Below, one piece after another: positions 9,020 to 17,852 of a stretch of DNA of 64,000 nucleotides; positions within the stretch are counted from its first letter, which is position 1; each line of letters starts with the position of its first letter. The position numbers and the translations under genes are program-made. The stretch covers positions 62,001 to 126,000 of the forward strand of contig NZ_JACIIZ010000011.1 of assembly GCF_014205765.1 (NCBI RefSeq), given 5' to 3'. Source of the stretch: Nitrospirillum iridis (lineage in GTDB: Bacteria > Pseudomonadota > Alphaproteobacteria > Azospirillales > Azospirillaceae). A model generated the notes under the pieces. It was not told the DNA's origin. It was given only the letters and a program-made list of their open reading frames with translations, and did not search any database.

Positions 9020-10569
9020 ATAGCGCCGTCTCGGCTCGCGAGCCGGGCTTCTTCGGCAAGATCCCGGCCCGGGGCGACTTCGTCTCCCGGCGACTGGATC
9101 CCGCGATCGTGCGTCCGCTGGACGAATGGTTGCAGGCGTCGCTGGCCACGAGCCAACGGCAGATGGGCGAGGCCTGGCTGCCCAGCTACCTGGACACGCC
9201 GGTCTGGCGCTTCGTCCTGGGGCCGGGGGTTTGCGGCGACACGGCCATCGCCGGCGTACTGATGCCCAGCGTCGACCGCGTGGGCCGTTACTTCCCCCTG
9301 GTGCTGGCGGCGCCGCTGCCGGGCTGCGTCGCCCCCATCCGCCTGATCGAAAGCGGCCGGTCGTGGTTCGACCGGGTGGAGGATCTGGCGCTGACCTCGC
9401 TGGACGACGATTTCAACTTCGACACCTTTGACAACGCCGCCCGCGTGCTGGGCGCGCCGCCCTATGACACCACCCGGGGGCCGGCGGAAAGCAGCGCTTT
9501 CCGTGTCGGCCTCGCCAACAACGGGACGGCCAACGGCCGCGGTGCGCTGGGCGGCGCCTATGCCGAACTGCTGGACCAGGTGCTGATCGGCTTCAACAAC
9601 CGCTTCAGCCTGTGGTGGACGACGGGGTCTGACAAGGTGGCGTCGTCGCTGCTGATCTCCCCCGGCCTGCCGGCGCCGCAGAATTACGCCGCCTTCCTGG
9701 ATGGCCGGTGGGAGCGTTGGGGCTGGGAACGGCCGGCGGACACGTCGCTGCACCTGGCGGATGAGGAACTGCCCATCCTGTTGTTGCGGCCGGTCGTGGC
9801 CCTGCCTGGCCACGGCCGCACCCACCCCGGCACCCGCCGCACCATCAACCAGGACGCCCTGCTGCTGCGGCCGGATCTGGGACTGTGGTGCGTGGCGGAC
9901 GGTCTGGGCGGCCACTCGGCGGGGGAGGTGGCCAGCGCCCTGACCGTCAAGGTCCTGGATGAGGTGCTGCCGCCCCTGTCCTATGGCGGCTTCGTGGATG
10001 AGGTGCGCGAGGCGTTGCTGGAGGCCAATGACAAGCTGCGGGCCCAGGCCGCCACCCTGGGCGACCAGGCGCTCATCGCCTCCACCGCCGTGGTGCTGCT
10101 GATCTACGCCAACCGCTTCAACTGCCTGTGGGTCGGCGACAGCCGTATCTACCTGCTGCGCGATGGCCGGTTGCACCAGCTGACGACCGACCATGTCGCC
10201 GCCGGCGTCAACCACCAGCAGCGCGCCACCATGCTGGTCACCCGCGCCGTGGGCGCCGCCGACACGCTGGAGATCGACATGGTGCAGGACACCGTCCAGC
10301 CCGGCGACCGTTTCCTGCTGTGCAGCGACGGCATCACCAAGGTTCTGAACGACGCGGAGATCGCCAACCTGCTGCGCGGCCTGCCGCCCCGCGAAACGGT
10401 GGACGCCCTGATAGAGAACATCCTGGTCAGCGGCGCGCCCGACAACCTGACGGCTGTCATCGTCGACGTGCCGGAGGCGGACCATCCCGTGGCCGAGGCC
10501 GCCCTGCGGACCGCCGCCCCGGCGGAGGCGCTAGCGCCGCAGGACGCGCGGCAAGGGGGTGCCGAATGA
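9001..10569 (+). CDS. TagF-PppA fusion: T6SS repressor domain plus PP2C phosphatase
   Basis: Two T6SS post-translational regulators in one polypeptide. Residues about 1-220 are TagF/ImpM (starting near GFFGKIPARGDFVSRRLDP). Residues about 270-490 are a PP2C-type Ser/Thr phosphatase with the metal-binding motifs NQDALL, VADGLGGHSAGE, VGDSRIYLLRDG and CSDGITKVLND and a terminal DNLTAVIVDV. PppA normally reverses PpkA phosphorylation, and TagF represses T6SS by binding Fha. The same fusion is known in Agrobacterium. The TTG at 9001, overlapping tssM by 19 bases, is the best start, since it just precedes the conserved TagF N-terminus and no suitable ATG is seen. ATGA overlap with ppkA. Confidence 0.93.
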   Translation: MSSLFLNSAVSAREPGFFGKIPARGDFVSRRLDPAIVRPLDEWLQASLATSQRQMGEAWLPSYLDTPVWRFVLGPGVCGDTAIAGVLMPSVDRVGRYFPLVLAAPLPGCVAPIRLIESGRSWFDRVEDLALTSLDDDFNFDTFDNAARVLGAPPYDTTRGPAESSAFRVGLANNGTANGRGALGGAYAELLDQVLIGFNNRFSLWWTTGSDKVASSLLISPGLPAPQNYAAFLDGRWERWGWERPADTSLHLADEELPILLLRPVVALPGHGRTHPGTRRTINQDALLLRPDLGLWCVADGLGGHSAGEVASALTVKVLDEVLPPLSYGGFVDEVREALLEANDKLRAQAATLGDQALIASTAVVLLIYANRFNCLWVGDSRIYLLRDGRLHQLTTDHVAAGVNHQQRATMLVTRAVGAADTLEIDMVQDTVQPGDRFLLCSDGITKVLNDAEIANLLRGLPPRETVDALIENILVSGAPDNLTAVIVDVPEADHPVAEAALRTAAPAEALAPQDARQGGAE

Positions 10570-11837
10570 CCCAAGCCGCCATCCTGACCCCGACGGTGTC
10601 CGCCGTGCCTGCCAGCCCGGAGGCGGACGCGCCGCACCAGCCGGACGAGCTGACCTCGCTGTTGCTCACTCCCGAGACGCCGGACGAGCTGACCCGCTTC
10701 GCCCCGGCGGAGTTGACCGAGGTGATGGTGACCCCGGACGCCACCCCGGTGGTGCCCACGCGTGAGGTGGTGGAGAACCGGGTCACCGGCTTCATCGCCG
10801 CCATTCGGGCCGAGGCGCACCGCGCCGGCCTGGACGAGGTGGCGTCGCTGGATCTGCTGGGCAGCGCCCGCAACGCCCTGGACCGCCACATCCAGGCGGC
10901 GCAGCGCCCGTGGGAGGATGGCCCGGCGGCACCCGCCGCCCCGGCCAAGCCCGATCCCACCGGCTGGTCGGTCGCGCCGGGCAGCACCATGCTGAACACC
11001 TTCATCGTCCGCACCCTGCTGGCCCGGGGCGGCATGGGTGAGATCTATCGGGTGCGCCACCGCGACCTGAAGACGGACCACGCCATCAAGGTCATCATTC
11101 CGGAGTACCGGGACGACGCTAAGATCGTGGGCCTGTTCCATGAGGAAGGCCGGCTGCTGCAACGCATTCGCCACGACGCGGTGGTGAACTGCGCCGGTCT
11201 GTTCCGCGATACCGACGGTCGCTCCATGCTGGTGCTGGAGTATATCGACGGCCAGTCGCTGTCCCACTTCCTGCGGCGGGGCCCCATGGGCCTCTCGGCG
11301 CTGGAGGCGTTGCTGCGCCGCCTGGCGGCCGGGCTGTCGGCGGTCCATGCGGCGGGCCTGGTGCACCGTGACGTCTCACCCGACAACATCCTGCTGCCGG
11401 GTGACAACCCGGCCGCGGCCAAGCTGATCGATTTCGGCGTGGCCCGGGAGATGCGCGGCGGCGTGACCCCCCGCGACGGGCTGGATTTCGCCGGCAAGTT
11501 CTCCTTCGCCTCGCCTGAGCAGCTGGGTATGCACGGCGGCGGCATCGGGGTCGCGTCCGACATCTACAGCCTGGGCCTGGTCATCCTGGCCGCCGCCCGG
11601 GGGGAAAAGCTGCCCATGGGTCAGACGGTGGAGGAGGCCGCGGCTGCCCGCCGCCAAGTACCACCGCTGGATGCCGTGCCCGACCGCCTGCGCGGCCTGG
11701 TGCAGGCGATGCTGCAGCCCGATCCCAAGCGCCGGCCCGCCGACTTGACGGCCCTGCTGCGTGCCCTGGATGCCAACGCCAACCCGGCCCGCAAGGGATT
11801 GTGGGGACGGCTGTGGACGTCGCGTGGGAGGGCATGA
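10566..11837 (+). CDS. ppkA: T6SS serine/threonine protein kinase PpkA
   Basis: Hanks-type kinase of the T6SS threonine-phosphorylation pathway. From the ATG at 10566 the protein has 423 aa: a Thr/Pro-rich N-terminal leader (1-65), a helical linker (65-115), then the kinase domain with Gly-loop GGMGEIY (about 155-161), AIKVI lysine (about 175), HRDVSPDN (about 268) and DFGVA (about 290). The usual HRDLKP lysine is Ser, a variant seen in other bacterial kinases. No membrane helix or periplasmic sensor domain is visible, unlike Pseudomonas PpkA, so input is probably cytoplasmic. The leader has a twice-repeated DELT...TP pattern that could be an autophosphorylation or FHA-docking segment. Confidence 0.93.
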   Translation: MTQAAILTPTVSAVPASPEADAPHQPDELTSLLLTPETPDELTRFAPAELTEVMVTPDATPVVPTREVVENRVTGFIAAIRAEAHRAGLDEVASLDLLGSARNALDRHIQAAQRPWEDGPAAPAAPAKPDPTGWSVAPGSTMLNTFIVRTLLARGGMGEIYRVRHRDLKTDHAIKVIIPEYRDDAKIVGLFHEEGRLLQRIRHDAVVNCAGLFRDTDGRSMLVLEYIDGQSLSHFLRRGPMGLSALEALLRRLAAGLSAVHAAGLVHRDVSPDNILLPGDNPAAAKLIDFGVAREMRGGVTPRDGLDFAGKFSFASPEQLGMHGGGIGVASDIYSLGLVILAAARGEKLPMGQTVEEAAAARRQVPPLDAVPDRLRGLVQAMLQPDPKRRPADLTALLRALDANANPARKGLWGRLWTSRGRA

Positions 11838-12991
11838 TGGATACCGTCACCCCGATTCCCGTATCTGGCGCCGTCCTGGATATCGCCGGCCTGCTGGCTC
11901 CCCTGCCGGGGGATCAGCCCTGTGGCCCCGATCTGCGCACACACGCCGGCGGCGACGCCGTCTATTTCCAGCTGAAGGACCTGCGCGCCACGGCCCGCGC
12001 CATCGAGCGGCGGGCGGATTCGGAGGATGAGGCCCAGTCCTCGCTGGCGGAATGGCAGCGCATCCATGATCTGGCGCGCACCGTCCTGGCCCAGCGCACC
12101 AAGGACGTGGAAATCGCCGTCTGGCTGACGGAGGCTGCCGTGCGATTGGACGGCTTCGCCGGCCTGGCCGATGGCTTCCGCCTGCTGGCGGGCCTGCTCG
12201 ACGGGCACTGGGACGGCGTGCACCCCCAGCCGGATGAGGACGGCTTCGCCGTCCGCCTGGCCCCCATCGGTGGGCTGAACGGCCACGGGGCCGAGGGCAC
12301 CTTGATCCAGCCCATCCGTAAGGTGCCGCTGCTGCGCGACGACGGGGGCGAGCCCTTCGCCTATTGGCACTACGCCCTGGCCCAGCGCGCCAGCCAGACG
12401 CCGGACACCCGCTCTCGTTCGGGCCGGACGCCGCCGCCCACGCTGGACGCCCTGTCGCAGCGCATGAGCCGCCAGCCGGCCGCCCGCAACCGGGCGCTGC
12501 TGGCCGATGTCCGCGCCTGCCGCCGTGTCTTCCGCGACCTCGATCGGCTGTTGACCGAGCGGGTGGGTGCCGACGCGCCGCCGACGTCCACCATCGCCCA
12601 CATCCTGGAGGAGGTGGAGGACGCGGTGGTGTTCCTGACCGGCCTGTCGGCCAAGGAAGAGGTGGAGGAGGCCGCCGTGCCCGACGTCATCCTGCAGTCC
12701 GCCAGCGGCGCGCCTGTCGTCGAGGCGGAGGCCCCCGTGCAGGGCGGGCCCCACCGCCCGGCCAAGGGCATCAGCAGCCGGGAGGAGGCGCTGACCCTGC
12801 TGGCGGAGATCGGCCAGTACTTCCGCCGGACGGAGCCGCACTCGCCCCTGTCCTACACCATCGAGGATCTGGTGCGGCGTGGCCGAATGCCGCTGCCCGA
12901 GTTGCTGGCGGAACTGCTGGCGGACGCGGGCGCGCGCAACACCCTACTGACCACGGCCGGCATAAGACCTAACCCGAACAACGGTCAGTAA
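11834..12991 (+). CDS. tssA: T6SS baseplate/sheath-cap protein TssA (ImpA)
   Basis: TssA guides baseplate assembly and caps the growing sheath. The ATG at 11834 overlaps the ppkA stop (ATGA; a second ATG follows at 11837) with a GGGAGGG ribosome site just upstream. The product (385 aa) opens with the ImpA N-terminal domain (LAPLPGDQPCGPDLR, about residues 15-35), has WHDLARTVLAQ-like helices and ends in a C-terminal helical domain (SSREEALTLLAEIGQYFRRTEPHS). Last gene of the first sub-operon; a 76-bp gap follows. Confidence 0.92.
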   Translation: MMDTVTPIPVSGAVLDIAGLLAPLPGDQPCGPDLRTHAGGDAVYFQLKDLRATARAIERRADSEDEAQSSLAEWQRIHDLARTVLAQRTKDVEIAVWLTEAAVRLDGFAGLADGFRLLAGLLDGHWDGVHPQPDEDGFAVRLAPIGGLNGHGAEGTLIQPIRKVPLLRDDGGEPFAYWHYALAQRASQTPDTRSRSGRTPPPTLDALSQRMSRQPAARNRALLADVRACRRVFRDLDRLLTERVGADAPPTSTIAHILEEVEDAVVFLTGLSAKEEVEEAAVPDVILQSASGAPVVEAEAPVQGGPHRPAKGISSREEALTLLAEIGQYFRRTEPHSPLSYTIEDLVRRGRMPLPELLAELLADAGARNTLLTTAGIRPNPNNGQ

Positions 12992-13067
12992 AATGTTGAT
13001 AAGCAGTGATTTAAATCCGGGGCGAACCCTAGACGACAGACAGCAACCCATGGGTAGGAGAAGGTAG

Positions 13068-13577
13068 ATGGCCAGCGTTCATGACAAGCTCGAGCGGGTT
13101 CGCAAGCCGCGCGTGCATATCAAATACGAGGTCGAAACCGATGGGGCGATGGTCGAGAAGGAGCTGCCCTTCGTGGTCGGCGTGCTCGGCGATTTCTCCG
13201 GCGATCCGACGGAGGATTTGAAGCCGCTGAAGGACCGCAAGTTCATCCAGATCGACCGCGACAACTTCAACGAAATCCTGGCGCGCATGAAGCCGTCCCT
13301 ATCGTTGCGGGTGCGCAATGAACTGGAGGATGACGACAGCGAGCTGGCCGTGGAACTGAAGTTCTCCTCGCTGGAGGACATGGAGCCTGGGCAGATCGTC
13401 ATGCAGGTGCCGGCGCTGCGCAAGCTGCTGGAGACGCGCAACCAGCTGCGCGACCTGCTGACCAAGGCCGACCGCTCGACCCAGCTGGAAGACCTGCTGG
13501 AATCCATTCTTCAGGATGACTCCCAGCTGCGGAGGCTTTCGCAGCAGCTGGGGGTCGCCGCCGAGGAGGTGAAGTGA
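13068..13577 (+). CDS. tssB: T6SS contractile sheath small subunit TssB (ImpB/VipA)
   Basis: Pairs with TssC to form the contractile sheath. The 169-aa protein has the family start ([21 protein letters not shown]), the [10 protein letters not shown] motif and the [10 protein letters not shown]-terminal region. A clear ribosome site (GGAGAAGG) precedes the ATG. The 76-bp gap upstream of it is the only real break in this part of the cluster, so a second promoter could lie there. TGATG overlap with tssC1. Confidence 0.96.
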   Translation: MASVHDKLERVRKPRVHIKYEVETDGAMVEKELPFVVGVLGDFSGDPTEDLKPLKDRKFIQIDRDNFNEILARMKPSLSLRVRNELEDDDSELAVELKFSSLEDMEPGQIVMQVPALRKLLETRNQLRDLLTKADRSTQLEDLLESILQDDSQLRRLSQQLGVAAEEVK

Positions 13578-15067
13578 TGACCGACACCCTGACCGTATCC
13601 CGCGACGCCGCCGCCGGCACCCTCGACGGCGTTTCCCTGCTGGACCAGGCCATCGGCGCCACCCGGCAGACCGAGCCCGCCCGCGTGCAGGAACTGCTGC
13701 GCACGCTGACGGAAGAGGCGCTGGGCGGCTCCGTCACCTACAGCCGCAACCTCACCCAGACGCTGACCGCGGCGGTGAACGCCATCGATGCCAAGCTGTC
13801 CAAGCAGCTGGCGGCCATCATGCACCATCCGGACTTCCTGAAACTGGAGGGCAGCTGGCGCGGCCTGCATCACCTGGTGATGAACACCGAGACCAGCGCC
13901 AACCTTAAGATCCGCGTGTTGAACGTGCGCAAGCGCGAACTCATGAAGGATCTGTCCAAGGCGGTGGAGTTCGACCAGAGCGAGCTGTTCAAGAAGCTCT
14001 ATGAGAACGAGTTCGGCACGCCAGGCGGGGAGCCCTATGGCATGCTGATTGGGGATTTCGAATTCTCCAACCATCCCGAAGACGTGCAGATGCTGTCCAG
14101 CCTGTCCAGCATCTCCGCCGCCGCCTTCGCCCCCTTCATCTCCGCCGCCAGCCCCAAGCTGTTCGGCTTCCAGGACTATCAGGATCTGGCCAAGCCGCGC
14201 GATCTGGAGAAGATCTTCGAAACGGCGGAATACGCCCAGTGGCGCAGCTTCCGCGACAGCGAGGACAGCCGCTTCGTCACCCTGACCCTGCCGCGGGTGC
14301 TGGCCCGCCTGCCGTATGGCGCCGCCACGCTCAGCGTCGACGACTTCAATTTCGAAGAGACGCCGTTGGACCCCGCCGGCAAGTCGCTGGCGCTGGAACA
14401 CAACGAATATTGCTGGATGAACGCGGCCTACGTGCTGGGCTCGCGCGCCACCGAGGCCTTCGCCAAGTACGGCTGGTGCACCGCCATCCGCGGGGCCGAG
14501 GGCGGCGGCAAGGTGGAAACCCTGCCCACCCATGTCTTCGTCAGCGACGACGGCGACCCAGACCAGAAATGCCCCACGGAAATCGGCATCACCGACCGCC
14601 GCGACGCCGAGCTGGGCAAGCTGGGTTTCCTGCCGCTGTGCCACTACAAGAACACCGACTACGCCGTGTTCTTTGGCGCGCAGACGGTGCAGAAGCCCAA
14701 GAAGTATGACCGCCCGGACGCCACGGCCAACGCCGCCATCTCCGCGCGCCTGCCTTACATGATGGCCACGTCCCGCTTCGCCCACTACCTGAAGGTGATG
14801 GCGCGCGACAAGATCGGCTCCTTCCTGGAAGTCGAGGATTGCGAGGCCTGGCTGAACCGCTGGATCAACAACTATGTCAACGCCAACGAGGGCGCCGGCC
14901 AGGAGATGAAGGCGGCCTATCCGCTGCGCGAGGCGAAGATCACGGTGAAGGAAATCCCGGGCAAGCCCGGCTCCTATAACGCCATCGCCTGGCTCCGCCC
15001 CTGGCTGCAGATGGAGGAGCTGACGACTTCGCTCCGCATGGTGGCACGGATACCGAGCAAGCTTTGA
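13577..15067 (+). CDS. tssC: T6SS contractile sheath large subunit TssC (ImpC/VipB)
   Basis: Main sheath subunit, 496 aa from the ATG at 13577 (TGATG overlap with tssB; the in-frame GTG three bases upstream is less likely). Conserved TssC segments include [51 protein letters not shown] and the C-terminal basic strand region. It is followed at once by a second, divergent TssC-family gene. Confidence 0.96.
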   Translation: MTDTLTVSRDAAAGTLDGVSLLDQAIGATRQTEPARVQELLRTLTEEALGGSVTYSRNLTQTLTAAVNAIDAKLSKQLAAIMHHPDFLKLEGSWRGLHHLVMNTETSANLKIRVLNVRKRELMKDLSKAVEFDQSELFKKLYENEFGTPGGEPYGMLIGDFEFSNHPEDVQMLSSLSSISAAAFAPFISAASPKLFGFQDYQDLAKPRDLEKIFETAEYAQWRSFRDSEDSRFVTLTLPRVLARLPYGAATLSVDDFNFEETPLDPAGKSLALEHNEYCWMNAAYVLGSRATEAFAKYGWCTAIRGAEGGGKVETLPTHVFVSDDGDPDQKCPTEIGITDRRDAELGKLGFLPLCHYKNTDYAVFFGAQTVQKPKKYDRPDATANAAISARLPYMMATSRFAHYLKVMARDKIGSFLEVEDCEAWLNRWINNYVNANEGAGQEMKAAYPLREAKITVKEIPGKPGSYNAIAWLRPWLQMEELTTSLRMVARIPSKL

Positions 15068-16518
15068 TGCAACAGACCCTTGAGGCGGCAGCCCCGGGGG
15101 TGGAGCGACAGATCGACGCGACGGAAGGCCGGCCAGTCCGGCCGGACGCGCCCACGGCTTGGCGGCTGGACCTCAGCCGCCATCCCGACAAGCGCCTGGT
15201 CATCGACCAGCTGATCGCGGCGATCGACGCCCTGCTCACGGCCCAGGTCAACGCCATCCTGCACCATCCCCGTTTCCAGCAGTTGGAGGCGTCATGGCGC
15301 GGGCTGCTTCAACTCGTGGACGCCTCGGCTTCCACCCGGGCCATCAAGATCCGGGTGCTGGACGTCTCATGGCGCGAACTGTGCCGCGACTTCGAGCGCG
15401 CCATCGAGTTCGACCAGAGCCAGCTGTTCGCGAAGGTGTACAGCGACGAATTCGGCACGCCGGGCGGGGAGCCGTTCGGCCTGCTGATCGGTGACTACGC
15501 GGTTCAGCACCAGCGCGACGCCGACCACCCGACGGACGACGTCGGCACGCTGAAGGCCATCGCCGCCGTGGCGGCCGCGGCCTTCTGCCCCTTCGTCACC
15601 AGTTGCTCGCCCGCCCTGTTCGGGCTGGACAGCTTCGGCGACATGGCCAGCGACGTGGACCTTTCCCGCTCCTTCGAGGGGCATGAGTTCATCCGCTGGC
15701 GGGCCCTGCGCGAGGCGGAGGACGCGCGCTTCATCGGCATCGCCCTGCCGCGGGTGATGATGCGCCCGCCCTATCGCCACGATCCCAACCGGGTCGATGG
15801 CTTCCGCTTCGCCGAACGGGCCGGTCGGCCCGGGGCGGGTGACTATCTGTGGGGCAACGCCGCCTTCGCCTTCGCCACCGTGGTCATGCGCGCCTTTCAC
15901 CAGTACGGCTGGTTCGCGGACATCCGGGGCGCGCCGGATGACCTGGCCGGCGGCGGCCTGGTGGACCGTTTCCCTGGCCACACCTTCCCGACCTTGGGTG
16001 GCGCCAGCGCGCCGGCGGCGCCGCTGGATGTCTATCTGTCCGACCGGCAGGAAAAGCAGCTGAGCGACCTGGGCGTCGTGCCCCTGTCGCGGGTCAGCTA
16101 CGCCGACGCCTGCGTCTTCTACAGCTGTCAGTCGCTGCATGCGCCCAAGGTCTATGACCGGGCCACGGCCACGTCCAACGCCCGGCTGTCGGCCATGCTG
16201 CAGTACGTGCTCTGCGCCTCCCGCTTCGCGCACTACATCAAGATGATCGGCCGGGACAAGCTGGGATCCTTCGCCACCGCGCACGATTTCGAGAACCACC
16301 TGCGCGACTGGCTGCGGGGCTACTGCCTGGCCAACGACGACGCCAGCACCTCCTTCAAGGCCCGCTATCCCCTGCGCGAGGCCGAGGTGCAGGTCCGTGA
16401 CATCGCCGGCCGGCCGGGCGCCTTCGGCTGCGTCATCCACCTGAAACCGCATTTCCAGCTCGACGATGTCCAGACCAGCTTCCGCCTGGTCACGGAACTC
16501 GTCGGTCCCCAGGCCTGA
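15067..16518 (+). CDS. Second TssC-family sheath protein (ImpD-like)
   Basis: A 483-aa paralog of TssC. It shares [53 protein letters not shown] and LSDLGVVPLSR with its neighbour but diverges elsewhere. ATG at 15067 in a TGATG overlap. This is the ImpD position of the rhizobial imp locus, where two tssC-like genes stand in tandem. Whether it enters the sheath, forms a specialised end, or acts in assembly cannot be read from sequence. Confidence 0.9.
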   Translation: MQQTLEAAAPGVERQIDATEGRPVRPDAPTAWRLDLSRHPDKRLVIDQLIAAIDALLTAQVNAILHHPRFQQLEASWRGLLQLVDASASTRAIKIRVLDVSWRELCRDFERAIEFDQSQLFAKVYSDEFGTPGGEPFGLLIGDYAVQHQRDADHPTDDVGTLKAIAAVAAAAFCPFVTSCSPALFGLDSFGDMASDVDLSRSFEGHEFIRWRALREAEDARFIGIALPRVMMRPPYRHDPNRVDGFRFAERAGRPGAGDYLWGNAAFAFATVVMRAFHQYGWFADIRGAPDDLAGGGLVDRFPGHTFPTLGGASAPAAPLDVYLSDRQEKQLSDLGVVPLSRVSYADACVFYSCQSLHAPKVYDRATATSNARLSAMLQYVLCASRFAHYIKMIGRDKLGSFATAHDFENHLRDWLRGYCLANDDASTSFKARYPLREAEVQVRDIAGRPGAFGCVIHLKPHFQLDDVQTSFRLVTELVGPQA

Positions 16519-16532
16519 CGGAGGGTTCCGGC

Positions 16533-17357
16533 ATGAAGCAAGACGCTATCTCCATCGCCCTTGAGGCCGCCGACCTGGCCGGTGCCCTGTCGGCCGCCAC
16601 CGCCCACGTGCAGAAGGCGCCGACCGATACAGGCGCCCGCTATCTGCTGGCCGAGCTGCTGTGCGTGGCGGGCCAGCTGGAACGCGCGGACAACCAGCTG
16701 TCGGTGGTCCTGAACCAGGACCCGGGCTCCATGGTTCCGGTGTCGCTGCTGCGTCAGCTGATCCGGGGGGAAACGGCCCGTCAGGACTGGTACCGCGCCG
16801 GCCGTCCGCCGGACTTCCTGACGGAGGTGTCGCCGGCCGCCCGCCTGCATCTGGAGGCGGGCGTGAAGGCTCGCGCCGGGGACGGGCAGGGGGCGGCCCA
16901 GGTCCTGGCGGAGGCGGAAGCCCTGCGCCGGGCCCACGCCGGCCAGCACAAGGGCGCGGCCTTCGCCGACTTCCGCGACCTGGACGATGCCTGTGGCGGC
17001 CTGCTGGAGGTGCTGAGCGCCGACGGCAAATACTTCTGGGTGGATTTGGCCGATGTGCTGGGCCTGGACTTGGCCCCGGCCAAGCGCCTGTCTGACCTGG
17101 TGTGGCGGCCCCTGCGCCTGAGTTTACGCGACGGCACCGCCGGCAGCCTCCACCTGCCCATGATCTACGCCGGCGGCGGTGGCGATGGCCTGACCGACCA
17201 GCACCGCCTGGGCCGCCTGACCGACTGGGTGGAGCGGGATGGTGCCGTCCTGGGCCGGGGCCAGCGCTGCTTCCTCGTGGGGGAGGAGGCGGTCGGTGCC
17301 GCCGACCTCACGACCGTGCGCTTCGACGCGGCGCGGACGGATGTGGAGGCCGCGTAA
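16533..17357 (+). CDS. tagJ: T6SS accessory protein TagJ (ImpE)
   Basis: TagJ/ImpE, 274 aa, with a TPR-like N-terminal helical region (about residues 1-75: DTGARYLLAELLCVAGQLERADNQL) and the ImpE C-terminal domain (FRDLDDACGGLLEVL and KYFWVDLADV, about 145-185). In other species TagJ binds the TssB N-terminus and modulates ClpV-driven sheath disassembly. Good ribosome site (GGAGGG), 14 bp after the second tssC-like gene and 3 bp before tssE. Confidence 0.9.
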   Translation: MKQDAISIALEAADLAGALSAATAHVQKAPTDTGARYLLAELLCVAGQLERADNQLSVVLNQDPGSMVPVSLLRQLIRGETARQDWYRAGRPPDFLTEVSPAARLHLEAGVKARAGDGQGAAQVLAEAEALRRAHAGQHKGAAFADFRDLDDACGGLLEVLSADGKYFWVDLADVLGLDLAPAKRLSDLVWRPLRLSLRDGTAGSLHLPMIYAGGGGDGLTDQHRLGRLTDWVERDGAVLGRGQRCFLVGEEAVGAADLTTVRFDAARTDVEAA

Positions 17358-17360
17358 GCC

Positions 17361-17852
17361 ATGCCAGCGCCCCAGCCCATGACCATCGTGCCGTCCGTCC
17401 TCGACCGGTTGCTGCAGCCGGTGGAAGGCCCGACCGCGCGTGGTACCGGCTGGAACGCCGCCCTGTCACAGCTGAAGAACTCCATCCGCCGGGATCTGGA
17501 GGCCATGCTGAACACCCGCCGCCGGCCTGGCAAGCTGGGGCCTGAGGTGGGGGAGGTCGCGCGCTCCGCCCTGCAGTACGGCATTCCTGACTTCACCGCG
17601 TTGAACATGGCGGCGACCGAGCGCCAAACCGCTTTCGGCCGCGCGCTGGAAGTCGCCATCCGCGAGTTTGAGCCGCGGCTGTCCGGCGTGGCCGTCACCC
17701 TGCTGAACGGCGGTCGCACCCTGGACCGCACCTTGCGCTTCCGGGTGGAGGCGGTCATCCGCCTGGATCCGGCGCCGGAGCCCATCGTCTTCGAATCCGT
17801 GCTGGACCCCGTCAGCCAGACCTTCCTGATCAAGGGCGACCCCCATGCCTGA
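17361..17852 (+). CDS. tssE: T6SS baseplate gp25-like subunit TssE (ImpF)
   Basis: Small baseplate subunit (163 aa) with the gp25 lysozyme-like fold seen in phage and T6SS wedges. The segment SIRRDLEAMLNTRRR followed by YGIPDF and the EPRLSGVAVTLL/RFRVEAVIRLDP strands is typical. Starts at the ATG just after tagJ and overlaps tssF by 8 bases. Confidence 0.93.
   Translation: MPAPQPMTIVPSVLDRLLQPVEGPTARGTGWNAALSQLKNSIRRDLEAMLNTRRRPGKLGPEVGEVARSALQYGIPDFTALNMAATERQTAFGRALEVAIREFEPRLSGVAVTLLNGGRTLDRTLRFRVEAVIRLDPAPEPIVFESVLDPVSQTFLIKGDPHA

Noticed and set aside
15067-16518. Second tssC-like gene as a phage tail sheath gene
   Set aside because: Its conserved blocks match TssC, not phage sheath proteins, and it sits in the ImpD position of an imp locus.
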